Part shown: piece by piece, positions 24,442 to 32,395 of the stretch | How positions within the stretch are numbered: the stretch's first letter is position 1 | Layout: each line of letters begins with the position of its first letter | Assembly (NCBI GenBank): GCA_026708035.1 | Contig: JAPOVQ010000008.1 | Span: 1 to 35,939, forward strand | DNA: 35,939 nt | DNA from: Chloroflexota bacterium | GTDB taxonomy: Bacteria > Chloroflexota > UBA11872 | Direction: 5' to 3' | The notes under the pieces: model-generated | What the model saw: only the letters and a program-made list of their open reading frames with translations | Told to the model about the DNA's origin: nothing | Databases searched by the model: none | Program-made: the position numbers and the translations under genes

Positions 24442-25712
24442 TCCGCGCCCACGGGCTCGCGCACAGCGGCCCCGTAAGCGAGCCCCAGCGGTAGCACGCC
24501 GTCGGCGCTCACCGCTTCCGCCCGGTCGATCAGGCCGTAGACCAACTCTCCACCCGATCCGTCCAGCGTGTCGCCGGGCTGCAGGTCGCGCTTGGCAAAC
24601 GCCAGCACCTCGGAGGTCGGCGTTTCCCGGGGCGCGCCCGACGCCGCGCCGAGCAGCGCCGCCTGGGCGATGCTCAGCGGCGTCTCCACGCCGCACAGGT
24701 GGTACTCGCGAAAGAGCAGCGTGCGATCGCCATCGTGCGAGACGCGCGTGCCGTGAATGCGCAGGTCCTCGCGCACGCGCTCGTCGTCGCAGGTGACCAC
24801 GGTCCACACACCGGTGGCGATGTGTTCCGGCATCTCGGACGCGCCATCGGGCGCCACGGCGTTCGCCAGATCGACCACGCCCGTCCGGTGCAATAGACCA
24901 CCGGCGTCGCGCGGCGCGAACAGATCGGCCAGCTCGTTCAAGCCGGCCGACGGCTCGTGCATGCCGCGACGGTCCGGCGGCAGTCCCGTCATATTCGAAA
25001 CGGCGCACATCTCGATCTGGGACTTGGTGCCGTCGCGGAACGAGTTGTACATCTGCGCGTTCAGGCGGAGACGGTCCGCAGTCTCCGCGTCGTAGCCGAG
25101 TCGCGCCAGGGCCTCGTCGGCGTCCCCGTGGCGGTCGTGCGGGTAGAGCCGCGTGCCGCGCCCCACGGCCACCGGTTCCAGGCCCAGCGCGACGGCCCAG
25201 TCGAACAGCTCCATGATCGCGATCGGCTGGTCGCCGGCGGCGAGCGTGTAGACCACCCCCTGCCGCCGCGCCTCGCGCGCCAAGGCCCAGCCGCAACTCA
25301 TGTCCGCCTCGACCGTGACCATGACGACGTGGCGGCCTCCGCGCAACGCCGTCCACGCGTTGCGGGCGGCCACCTCCGGGATACCGGTCGCGTCCACGAA
25401 CACCTCGATGGGCGCGGAGGCCAACGCCTCGGCGTCGGGCGCCAGCGCGGCATTGCCCGCTTCAACGGCCGCTTGCGCGGCGACCGCGCTCTCGCAGCGC
25501 TGCAATTCGTCGTCCGCCCAACCGGCGGCGCGCAGGGCCTCCGCGCCGTTCCGCGCGTTGGGATCGGCCACGGCCGCCAGACGCAAACCGTCCATCTGCG
25601 CGATCTGCGCCGCGATGCTCGTCCCAAACCGACCGGCGCCCGCCAGCGCCACCGTGACGGGTCGGCCGGCCGACGCTCGCGCCTCCAATCGCTCGAGCAA
25701 CGGGCGCATCAT
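24363..25712 (-). CDS. SAF-domain dehydrogenase (homoserine-dehydrogenase-like, FlgA-annotated family)
   Basis: 449 residues from ATG 25712 (a second ATG follows directly), with GGAG nine bases upstream. The N-terminal Rossmann fold has GAGRFG (25-30) and VDATGIPEV around 111-119; the C-terminal SAF-type domain contains KRDLQPGDTLDG and a YGLIDRAE stretch. Proteins of this build are often labelled homoserine dehydrogenase-like or FlgA. They are believed to be NAD(P)-linked enzymes acting on sugar-derived acids; no reaction can be named here. The stop codon TAG (24363-24365) lies inside the last preserved codons of membrane paralogue 7, so the end of this gene coincides with the truncation point of that copy. 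Confidence 0.8.
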   Translation of the reverse strand: MMRPLLERLEARASAGRPVTVALAGAGRFGTSIAAQIAQMDGLRLAAVADPNARNGAEALRAAGWADDELQRCESAVAAQAAVEAGNAALAPDAEALASAPIEVFVDATGIPEVAARNAWTALRGGRHVVMVTVEADMSCGWALAREARRQGVVYTLAAGDQPIAIMELFDWAVALGLEPVAVGRGTRLYPHDRHGDADEALARLGYDAETADRLRLNAQMYNSFRDGTKSQIEMCAVSNMTGLPPDRRGMHEPSAGLNELADLFAPRDAGGLLHRTGVVDLANAVAPDGASEMPEHIATGVWTVVTCDDERVREDLRIHGTRVSHDGDRTLLFREYHLCGVETPLSIAQAALLGAASGAPRETPTSEVLAFAKRDLQPGDTLDGSGGELVYGLIDRAEAVSADGVLPLGLAYGAAVREPVGADQPIPLDAVSVVQDSFVARLREEAGA

Positions 25713-25729
25713 GAGGACGGGCTCCGGGG

Positions 25730-25755
25730 TAGGGGCGGTTCGCGAACCGCCCTGC
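25730..25755. repeat. Palindromic intergenic element, GTAGGGGC-arm family
   Basis: The core GGGCGGTTCG and CGAACCGCCC (25733-25752) is a perfect 20-bp palindrome. The left flank reads GTAGGGGC as in the element at 144, while the right flank has drifted (GCCCTGCC). Confidence 0.7.
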
Positions 25756-25885
25756 CGCGCAGATCCAGCGGAAGGTGCGTCATTTGACAGGGGCCTTGTC
25801 GGAGTCGACTCATTCGAATTCTAGTCTTGGACACGACGCTCAAACCGTCCATCGTCATCCGCGCGGCAAGTCGGCCATGCCTCGC

Positions 25886-25912
25886 AGGGGCGGGTTTGAA
25901 ACTCGCCTCTAC
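25886..25912. repeat. Palindromic intergenic element, GTAGGGGC-arm family, degenerate
   Basis: AGGGGCGGGTTT is followed by its imperfect complement, ending in GCCTCTAC. The arms match the family seen at 144 and 25730, with a different self-complementary centre (GTTTGAAAC). Confidence 0.6.
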
Positions 25913-26012
25913 ACGACCAGATCCGTCATTCCGGCGAAGAGCCCGCCCGGTGGCCCGCGCGGCGTGTAGCGTGGGACCATAATCACCGCAGTCGTGAACT
26001 GTGAGGCACGTG

Positions 26013-26588
26013 ATGACCAGCCTATTTCGACATCGTGATCTCGGCGCCGCCCAAGCGCTCGTCGCCGCGGCCATTCTCGGCGTCGCACTGTTCGCGTGGG
26101 GCGACCAGACCGGCATGTTCAGCCGGCCGGGTCTGGCCTCGACCGACAACTGGACCTGGCGGCTCTGGCAGATCGGCGCGCTGCTCATGGGCATTCCCGG
26201 CGTCTGGTGGATCTGGCGTGGCACCCGCCGCGTGGCGTGGTCGCGCGGTCTGATCCTGACCGTCCTGGCCGTAATCGTCTTTCTCAACACGTACACGGAA
26301 GTGTTGTCGTCGGCGCATTTCGGCAATGTCTGGAAGATGATCAACCCGCTCTTCCTGGGATGCACCACCGTGGCCGTTGCCGCACTCTGGATTCGCGGCG
26401 GCTTCTGGGACGGCATCGGCGCCGCGGTCTTCGCCGCGCTCGGAACCGTGGTGTTCATCAACGCCTACTTCGTCAACCACGACATCCTCTGGGAGGCGCT
26501 GAACCCGCTGCGGACATTGGTCTTCTTGCTGTGGGCGTTTGCGGCGTTGCAGGTGGGCCCAGAATCCCGGGAATCCGCCAATGAATGA
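26013..26588 (+). CDS. Small polytopic membrane protein of unknown function
   Basis: 191 residues from ATG 26013; GTG codons at 26001 and 26010 are in frame and possible starts, and none has a strong ribosome site. Five or six hydrophobic segments are visible: roughly residues 14-30, 50-67, 79-96, 111-127, 133-152 and 162-181, with short polar connections and no large soluble domain. I recognise no family motif. The stop codon overlaps the start of the next gene in the sequence ATGAATGA (26581-26588), so the two are probably translated together. Confidence 0.75.
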   Translation: MTSLFRHRDLGAAQALVAAAILGVALFAWGDQTGMFSRPGLASTDNWTWRLWQIGALLMGIPGVWWIWRGTRRVAWSRGLILTVLAVIVFLNTYTEVLSSAHFGNVWKMINPLFLGCTTVAVAALWIRGGFWDGIGAAVFAALGTVVFINAYFVNHDILWEALNPLRTLVFLLWAFAALQVGPESRESANE

Positions 26589-26967
26589 CAACTCCTTGTT
26601 CGAAGCGGCCTACCCGTTCCAGGACGACGTGCTCGCGCTGCCCGTCACGGACCTGGACACAGCGTCGGAGTGGTATTCCCGATCCTTCGGCCTTTCCGAG
26701 GCGGAGCGCCGGGACAGCCCCGTTCCCACCGTCCTCATGGAGCGAGACGGCGTGCGGCTCGGCTTTGCCGTGAACGGCGGCGATGCCAGCGTCGACGGCG
26801 CGGCCATCCTGGTCAGCGACATCCACCGCGCCCGGCAGGAGCTGGAGGCCAACGGCGTCGCCATCGCCAACTCGCGCGTGGATGAGCGCGACGGGCAGAA
26901 GTTCCAGGTGTTCTTCGTCGTCGCGCCGGACGGACTCTGCTGGTACTTCCATCAGCCCGTCGAATAG
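26581..26967 (+). CDS. VOC family protein (glyoxalase/bleomycin-resistance fold)
   Basis: 128 residues from ATG 26581, which overlaps the end of the membrane-protein gene by 8 bp, pointing to translational coupling. The paired beta-alpha-beta-beta-beta pattern is visible: VLALPVTDLDTASEWYSRSFGL at the start, and ILVSDIHRARQELEANGV with FFVVAPDGLCWYF at the end. Members bind a metal and act as isomerases, dioxygenases or resistance proteins. The substrate is not evident, and the usual metal ligands are only partly recognisable (a Glu or His at the first position is not obvious). Confidence 0.8.
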   Translation: MNDNSLFEAAYPFQDDVLALPVTDLDTASEWYSRSFGLSEAERRDSPVPTVLMERDGVRLGFAVNGGDASVDGAAILVSDIHRARQELEANGVAIANSRVDERDGQKFQVFFVVAPDGLCWYFHQPVE

Positions 26968-27019
26968 GCACGGACCGGGGCGAAGCGATGCGTTGTCCCG
27001 GAATTGCGTCGATCCTGCC

Positions 27020-27625
27020 GTGACCGACCGGCGCCGGCAACCCGGCGACCAGGTCGTCGTGCGCAGCGTGTGGGGCGCGAAAATCCAAATCGCGATGCCG
27101 ATGACGGTGATCGCCGACACCGAGCGAATCACGGCCCTCTACCTGGCCGCCGGCACGCCCATCAAGAACAAGAGCACCTACCGATCCGACCACTTGCCGA
27201 TCGGGGACTGGGAGATGGTCGACGACATCTGGCGGGACGACCTGATCCGCATCAAGTCCGCGGACGACGCGCACGCCTACTACGCCATGTGGAAGGGCGG
27301 CCGGTTTCATCGCTGGTATGTCAACCTCGAAAGCGCCTACCAGCGCACGTCCATCGGCTTCGACTTCACCGACCACGTGCTAGATCTCGTCGTCGAGCCC
27401 GACCTGGCCGGCTGGCGGTGGAAGGACGAAGACGAGCTGGCAAGGGCGGTTGGGCTGGGACTCGTCACCCAGACGCAAGCCGATGCCTTCTACGCGGAGG
27501 GCGAGCGCGCCATTGCCCGGCTGGAGGCGAAGCGCTCGCCGTTCGCCGACGGCTGGGAAACGTGGCGTCCCGATCCGGCATGGCCAATCCCGGCGCTGCC
27601 GTGCGATTGGGACCTCATCGAGTAG
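27020..27625 (+). CDS. DUF402 (FomD/Ntdp-like) domain protein
   Basis: I choose GTG 27020, because the DUF402 fold begins directly with GDQVVVRSVWGAKI; this gives 201 residues. The family core is clear: WYVNLES (the conserved Asn), GFDFTDHVLDLVVEPD with the acidic metal-binding cluster, and WKDEDEL. Known relatives (FomD, and the staphylococcal nucleoside di/triphosphatase) hydrolyse nucleotides or CMP-linked compounds with divalent metal in the cytoplasm. The specific substrate here is unknown. It lies about 50 bp after the VOC gene on the same strand and may be cotranscribed. Confidence 0.82.
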   Translation: MTDRRRQPGDQVVVRSVWGAKIQIAMPMTVIADTERITALYLAAGTPIKNKSTYRSDHLPIGDWEMVDDIWRDDLIRIKSADDAHAYYAMWKGGRFHRWYVNLESAYQRTSIGFDFTDHVLDLVVEPDLAGWRWKDEDELARAVGLGLVTQTQADAFYAEGERAIARLEAKRSPFADGWETWRPDPAWPIPALPCDWDLIE

Positions 27626-27637
27626 CGACGGCTTCTT

Positions 27638-27673
27638 CTCCCTCTCCCTCTGGGAGAGGGTCGGGGTGAGGGC
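27638..27673. repeat. GAGAGGGT-GGGTGAGGG palindromic repeat, copy 1
   Basis: A CCCTCTCC/GGGAGAGGG hairpin followed by TCGGGGTGAGGG. An inverted copy lies at 28144-28176, on the other side of the DUF559 gene remnant. Confidence 0.75.
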
Positions 27674-27695
27674 CCTTTCGAGCCATGCGCCCGGT

Positions 27696-28096
27696 TCACG
27701 TCGACGCCTGCCGGGTAGCAGCCAGGCGCTCTTGGCACGCGTGCCAAATCGCATCGGCCACGGCGGTCGTTTCCCGTAATACCTCGAGATTCGTGAAACG
27801 CAGCACATGGATACCCCGACCCTCGAGAGTGGCAGTGCGCCTTGCATCGCTTGTGCGTCCGGTCAGATCGGCGTGCTGCCCCCCATCCACCTCAACAGCA
27901 AGGCGCAGCTCATGGCAATAGAAGTCCAGCACAAAGGGGCGATTGGGTGCTGGCGGCGAAACTTGACCCCCATTCTCCGGCGGCGAACCAGCTGCCAGAG
28001 CACGACTTCTGAATCAGTCTGGCCTCGGCGGAGGCCCCGGGCCAGCTTGATGAGCCGGGGCGGAGTGTGCTCGAAGGGACGGTTCGAATGCGACAT
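27696..28096 (-). pseudogene. DUF559 endonuclease-like gene, frameshifted
   Basis: Two overlapping minus-strand frames together make one protein of about 133 residues, normal for DUF559 (a restriction-endonuclease-fold family related to very-short-patch repair nucleases). The first (from ATG 28096) carries LRRGQTDSEVVLWQLVRRRR and KFRRQHPI. The second carries VLDFYCHELRLAVEVDGGQHAD and the RGIHVLRFTN strand, with the acidic and Gln residues of the EVDGGQH active-site motif. The frame is lost by one missing base in or near the GGGG run at 27936-27939. An inverted pair of palindromic repeats flanks the gene, a setting often seen for this family. It is either a dead gene or a local base-calling error. 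Confidence 0.75.
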
Positions 28097-28143
28097 GGAT
28101 GCTCATCCAGCGAGTGCGGGCTCTGCCTCTGCCAACGGAAGAA

Positions 28144-28176
28144 CCCCTCACCCTAACCCTCTCCCCCAGGAGAGGG
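28144..28176. repeat. GAGAGGGT-GGGTGAGGG palindromic repeat, copy 2 (inverted)
   Basis: Reads CCCTCACCCTAACCCTCTCC and then an AGGAGAGGG arm; its reverse complement matches the element at 27638-27673 with a few changes. The two form inverted flanks around the DUF559 remnant. Confidence 0.75.
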
Positions 28177-28279
28177 AACAACACCCTCTCCTTCAGCAGA
28201 CGGAGTAGTTCCTAACCCCAGGAGAAAAGGTGGGCCCGCTCCTCAACGAAGGGGAATGAAGGCGCGCGTCCGCAGCCTG

Positions 28280-28413
28280 CCTACAATGCGGCTCTCGATA
28301 TGGACGGGGGACGACCTGATGCCAACGCTCTGGGGACGTGACTACACCCGCGCGGAGTTGATGGCTCGCGTTGGCGACCTGTCCCAGGTCGGCGGCGTCC
28401 GCGAATACCGCCT
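28280..28413 (+). repeat. 134-bp direct repeat, left copy (5' end of DUF4432 gene)
   Basis: Identical to 32262-32395 except for one base (G at 28381, C at 32363). It starts with CCTACAATG and ends after codon 32 of the DUF4432 reading frame. Sequence on both sides of the two copies is unrelated, so these are the exact limits of the duplication. Confidence 0.95.
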
Positions 28414-28468
28414 GGGCGGGCGCTCTCGCGAGACCGTTCACTCGCTCTATGGGGACTCGGGAATCTGA
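28319..28468 (+). pseudogene. DUF4432 5' fragment (49-codon stub) upstream of the SIR2 gene
   Basis: From ATG 28319 the first 31-32 residues are those of the intact DUF4432 protein at 32301 (MPTLWGRDYTRAELMARVGD and onward). The frame then leaves the repeat and continues 17 codons in unrelated DNA to TGA 28466-28468. The GGGGG ribosome site ten bases upstream is preserved. The SIR2 ATG follows after one base, so ribosomes finishing this stub could reinitiate on the SIR2 gene. Confidence 0.8.
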
Positions 28469-28469
28469 T

Positions 28470-31400
28470 ATGACCGACGGAAGTAATTGGCCATTTGAAG
28501 ACGCTGACTCCGCCGGCACGTTCAATGAATTCATACACGAGCTAACTCGATCCACCGACGGTGGCATAGCTTTCTTCGGCGCGGGAGTCTCTGCGTCCGC
28601 AGGACTGCCGACTTGGGATGAGTTCCATAGGGGATTCTTGAAGCACTTTGGCGCCGACGAACGACCGCAGAATTCAGATTCAGGCCGGGATATACCAACT
28701 GATATTGACTATCATACCAGCAGAGACCATACAAGATCTCTCGCATATATAAAGTCAACTTTCGGGAATCCGAATCCGGCAATTCCCAGCCTCATGAGAA
28801 TTGCTCGACGGACGCGCCTATTTCGCTATTACTATACCACGAATATTGATGAACTTTTGTTTCAAGCAGCCTACGGGGATCCCATTGCGTCCTATCCTCA
28901 CTACATGCCAATGGAGTCTAGATTCATCTACTTGCATGGGCGAGCATCGACCGCCAAGTGCATCGATGATCATCTTGTCATCGGATCCAAGGGATATGAT
29001 TTCGCGTACGATGACATACAGGGTGGATTTGCAAAAGCTAAGTTACAGCTCATTGCCCCTTATCCAGTTCTATTTCTCGGATTTTTCGTTTCGTGATACT
29101 CGTATATCTTCATCGCTCGCCAACATGGCACAGGCTGCTCGATTGCGACAGTCTACCGCTGGCGACGTCCAAATGTCCGAAACCGTTTCGAACCTCAAAT
29201 GGTACAGCCTAGAAAAGGCTCCTGATCAAGATGAAACTTCCAGGATAGAAAGTATGCACGCGCGAACTCAGCGGCTGAAACAATACGGTGTACGGGTGAT
29301 TTGGTATCAGGATGGTGGGGCACCGGATCCTTATCGTGCGGCATTTGAGATCATCCGGCAAACGCAGCGTCGAAGCAGGGAGTTGACTGTGGCCGAAAAC
29401 GACTTGGAGTTCGTCGAACGCCTGATTGAAGCTGAGGAGCTCGCATCAATCGCGGCTCCGACTCCCGGCCAAGTTAGGCGGGCAGTGGCGATAGTGAATG
29501 GGCATCCGAGGGTGGCGTTGGCGTTCTGGGACGTTGTCGAAAGCGTCGAGTGGTTTCGAAGCCTGCGAGACGCCGGCATTCTTGCCCCCAAGCCGGTTCT
29601 CTTGGCCGCGAATGGCGACCGCCGCGCTCCGTACTGGATGGCCTCCGGATTGCTCAGGCGGGTAGCCTCTGCTGCGCCCTCCGAAGTCGCCCAATTCTTG
29701 TGCAGCATCGATACCGACAACTGGGCAGCAATTCGCGGCGCATTTGAAATCCTCGAGGCGCTGGACGAATCTTCTGGAGCCTATGTCGGACCACAATTCG
29801 CCAAGTGGTCTGTCGACGCAATGTCCATCGAACCTCTGCTTCTCTACCAAGCCTCGGAGTCATCGCAGCGGCTCAACTCAGACGGAAAGCCGAAGGCAGC
29901 GCTCGCCCTGTTGGAAGCGATCCTGCGCAAACTCGCGGAATCTGGTCTCTCGATCACGGAAGGGGTGGGATCCGATTTCAGTCACGCCATCGCGCCGATC
30001 CTAGGGCGATCTGAGCCCGCCGTGGAGGCAGTGAGCCATACCCTCGAGGCAGCGCTCATTGAGCGTTGTGGTACGCCGGAAGACGACAACGTCCGGTATT
30101 TGCGGCATGCAATTGAACCTCATCGAATGGACTTGACCGAGTCCTCTGCCATTAGCCTCCTGATTGACGTATTGCGGGATGCGTTGCTTCAGACAAAGGA
30201 CGACTCCGCCCGGTCGACAGCAGTCACGAAACTCCTTCAATCCAGTTGGCCAACGAAGCGGCGAATCGGAATCGCCCACTGCTTCCTACTACGCTCCGAC
30301 TTGACTATTCATGAAGCGAGAGTCATCACTCACGAGAATCTAGCAAACGATCATCTCTTTCACGAGTTAGCAAAGTTGCTGTCAGACGACATAACGGATA
30401 TTACCGAACAGCGAACTGACACGCTTAAGCGCTTCGTGACGTCTCTCCACGATAGTTCGAGCGAGAACGACCGGTTCGACTATAAGCTGTGGTCCCAAGT
30501 TCTTCCCATAGAACTTCTGCCCGAGCCCCCAGCACCGATAGAGGACGATTTCGAAGATTCCGATAGACATCTGTTTCGTGGCGTTTACTTCGGCAGCGTT
30601 ACTTCACGAGGTGCACCATTGGACCTTGACAGCTTCGCTGAACGTGCATCGACGTTGTCGTCCGACGAGCTGTTGGCCCTTGTTCGGGATCCCGCCGCCC
30701 ATGGGGTGCGGATCACATGGAAGCACAGTACAAGTGAGATGTGGTCACTATTGGCCGAATACGCCAAGGCTCGCGGCACACTCGACCCGCTAGTCCAGAT
30801 CCGACCGGAGGACCTGGAGGGCCGACAGGTTTGGCAAGCGATCGAAGCAATGGCCGAAGTCGCAGGAGATGATCCGATCCGATGGAGCGAAGTCATAGAT
30901 TGGGCTTCCAGAATGGTTTCCAAGCTTCCGGCAGACAAGCTATGGCCGATCGGCGGCTTGTTGGAGGGCATCGGAGATTCAATTCCCCTCGGGCTGAGTC
31001 ATAGTGCCAGAAAACTCGCAATGCAAGTAATCGAGAAATCGAAGCGCACCGACAGACTCGAGTCGGAATCTCTCGAACACTCGTTTGTCGGCGGTTACCT
31101 AAACCTACCAGCCGGCAAAGCCATGCGAGCATTGCTCGAACTTCTCCGCCGAGAGATCTTCAAGGCCGATACCGACAAGGAGAGTCTCCAAGACCTTCCA
31201 GAGTGGTTCAAAACGACTGTGCTAGAACGCTTGAGTCGAGATTCGATGGGCCTCGGCATCGACGCGTGGATCGGTGTCGGACTCTACTATGCGCTATTTT
31301 GCGACCGCTCACCGGACTCAGCCGAATCTATCGCGCGGTATCTCGAATTCGAAACGTCAGAAACGTCTACTGCTAAGGTTGCATTCTGGTCCGGACATCT

Positions 31401-32121
31401 ATCAGCGCCTACTCTTTGGACCGGTACCCTAGAGCGTCTCCATGATGCCTATCGGATTAGCGCGCGCACGCTGCAGGCGGACGGAATCCTCGAAGATGAT
31501 CTCAGAGATCGGTTCTTTCAGCATATAGTGATCGGAGCCCTCAGAAATATTGCTGGCTATGACGAACTACTGTTGAGCACGCTTAGTTCAGATTTCACAC
31601 CGGTTGCAAGAGGTTCAATAGTCTTCGCCCTCGGACGGGCTGTGCGAGAGATGACTGACAGCACCGACGCCAAGCTACAATCAACTGTTATCTGCTGGTT
31701 TCGACGATATTGGGCAAAGCACGTCGAGGAAATCGGCGGTCAGGATGGACCACAATTGGCGACCTACCTCCGCTGGCTGAAGGATCTTCAGTTGCCGCCG
31801 CGCACAATCGACAACCTGATTGAAGCATCTCTGGATCAGGTGAGTGAAGGGTTCGAAATACACACTGTCTTTGAATATCTGGGGCGATACGCTGAGGAGG
31901 ATCCGGACACCGTGCTCGCGCTCCTCGGCCGCTGCGTCGACTGGTATCGACTGCGGGACGACGCATGGCTTCACGCCGAAATGATGAAGGACCTTCTTGA
32001 CCAGGTCGCGCCGCTAACAAGACATGAAGCGATCCTGCGCGAAGTTCTCGACGGGTTAGCAGAACTGGGCGCAATTTCGACCGCCGATGTGCATCGGTAC
32101 CTCGGAAGCGATCAGTCCTAG
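28470..32121 (+). pseudogene. SIR2-domain defence-type protein (DSR-like), single-base frameshift
   Basis: Restoring one base gives a 1216-residue protein. The SIR2 domain occupies about residues 28-260: NAD-binding GAGVSASAG (37-45), TTNID (123-127, Asn125), YLHG (His156), then VLFLGF continuing in the next frame as SFRDTRI. The remaining ~950 residues are mostly helical and contain no motif I recognise, which is the plan of defence-associated sirtuins that deplete NAD after sensing a phage protein. The frame breaks at the five-T run 29082-29086; four Ts would restore it, and the first frame now ends at 29096. Codon use is visibly AT-richer than in all neighbours, so the gene was acquired. 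ATG 28470 is preferred (GGGA upstream); ATG 28449 is the alternative. Confidence 0.82.
29125..32121 (+). CDS. Helical C-terminal part of the SIR2 protein (open frame after the shift)
   Basis: The frame after the shift is open for more than 1000 codons; ATG 29125 is the first Met after the conserved SFRDTRI stretch and would give 998 residues. Apart from the end of the SIR2 fold, the sequence shows regular amphipathic helices rich in Leu, Glu and Arg, consistent with a solenoid of HEAT/ARM or TPR-like repeats. The only clear start signal is far upstream, so independent translation is doubtful. The long undamaged frame suggests the shift is recent, or is a base-calling error. Confidence 0.55.
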   Translation: MAQAARLRQSTAGDVQMSETVSNLKWYSLEKAPDQDETSRIESMHARTQRLKQYGVRVIWYQDGGAPDPYRAAFEIIRQTQRRSRELTVAENDLEFVERLIEAEELASIAAPTPGQVRRAVAIVNGHPRVALAFWDVVESVEWFRSLRDAGILAPKPVLLAANGDRRAPYWMASGLLRRVASAAPSEVAQFLCSIDTDNWAAIRGAFEILEALDESSGAYVGPQFAKWSVDAMSIEPLLLYQASESSQRLNSDGKPKAALALLEAILRKLAESGLSITEGVGSDFSHAIAPILGRSEPAVEAVSHTLEAALIERCGTPEDDNVRYLRHAIEPHRMDLTESSAISLLIDVLRDALLQTKDDSARSTAVTKLLQSSWPTKRRIGIAHCFLLRSDLTIHEARVITHENLANDHLFHELAKLLSDDITDITEQRTDTLKRFVTSLHDSSSENDRFDYKLWSQVLPIELLPEPPAPIEDDFEDSDRHLFRGVYFGSVTSRGAPLDLDSFAERASTLSSDELLALVRDPAAHGVRITWKHSTSEMWSLLAEYAKARGTLDPLVQIRPEDLEGRQVWQAIEAMAEVAGDDPIRWSEVIDWASRMVSKLPADKLWPIGGLLEGIGDSIPLGLSHSARKLAMQVIEKSKRTDRLESESLEHSFVGGYLNLPAGKAMRALLELLRREIFKADTDKESLQDLPEWFKTTVLERLSRDSMGLGIDAWIGVGLYYALFCDRSPDSAESIARYLEFETSETSTAKVAFWSGHLSAPTLWTGTLERLHDAYRISARTLQADGILEDDLRDRFFQHIVIGALRNIAGYDELLLSTLSSDFTPVARGSIVFALGRAVREMTDSTDAKLQSTVICWFRRYWAKHVEEIGGQDGPQLATYLRWLKDLQLPPRTIDNLIEASLDQVSEGFEIHTVFEYLGRYAEEDPDTVLALLGRCVDWYRLRDDAWLHAEMMKDLLDQVAPLTRHEAILREVLDGLAELGAISTADVHRYLGSDQS

Positions 32122-32261
32122 GTGAAATGGCGGAGGGCATTGGACCCAACAGTTGGGCACAACACTGCCGTGCAAGGCACCTAGTCCTCCCTCCCTAAAG
32201 GGTAGATTGGCTCGGTTGATCGGCACGCTCTGAGGGACGAATCCCGCCGATCCCCGGCCCA
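32122..32261. other. Gap between SIR2 gene and DUF4432 repeat
   Basis: No gene. It contains a small CCCAA/TTGGG hairpin at 32145-32157 just after the SIR2 stop, without a T-tract. It belongs to the inserted DNA, because homology to the left flank starts only at 32262. Confidence 0.6.
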
Positions 32262-32395
32262 CCTACAATGCGGCTCTCGATATGGACGGGGGACGACCTG
32301 ATGCCAACGCTCTGGGGACGTGACTACACCCGCGCGGAGTTGATGGCTCGCGTTGGCGACCTCTCCCAGGTCGGCGGCGTCCGCGAATACCGCCT
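32262..32395 (+). repeat. 134-bp direct repeat, right copy
   Basis: The intact partner of 28280-28413 (133 of 134 positions identical by eye). It covers a TACAAT hexamer (32264-32269, a possible -10 box), the leader with its GGGGG ribosome site, and the first 31-32 codons of DUF4432. Confidence 0.95.

Larger units (their letters stand above)
25713..26012. other. Intergenic stretch between divergent genes, palindrome-rich
   Basis: No gene seen. A perfect 20-bp palindrome lies at 25733-25752 and a related palindrome at 25886-25912; a fragment of the ATTCCGGC stem-loop type follows around 25926. A CATAAT hexamer (25978-25983) could be a -10 box for the downstream membrane protein, but no good -35 box is visible. 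Confidence 0.6.

Noticed and set aside
25709-26461. 250-codon minus-strand frame
   Set aside because: It covers an intergenic repeat region and the antisense of the small membrane protein; no recognisable domain.
28280-32395. Classic transposon with target-site duplication
   Set aside because: A 134-bp duplication is far longer than any transposase target duplication and there are no terminal inverted repeats or transposase.
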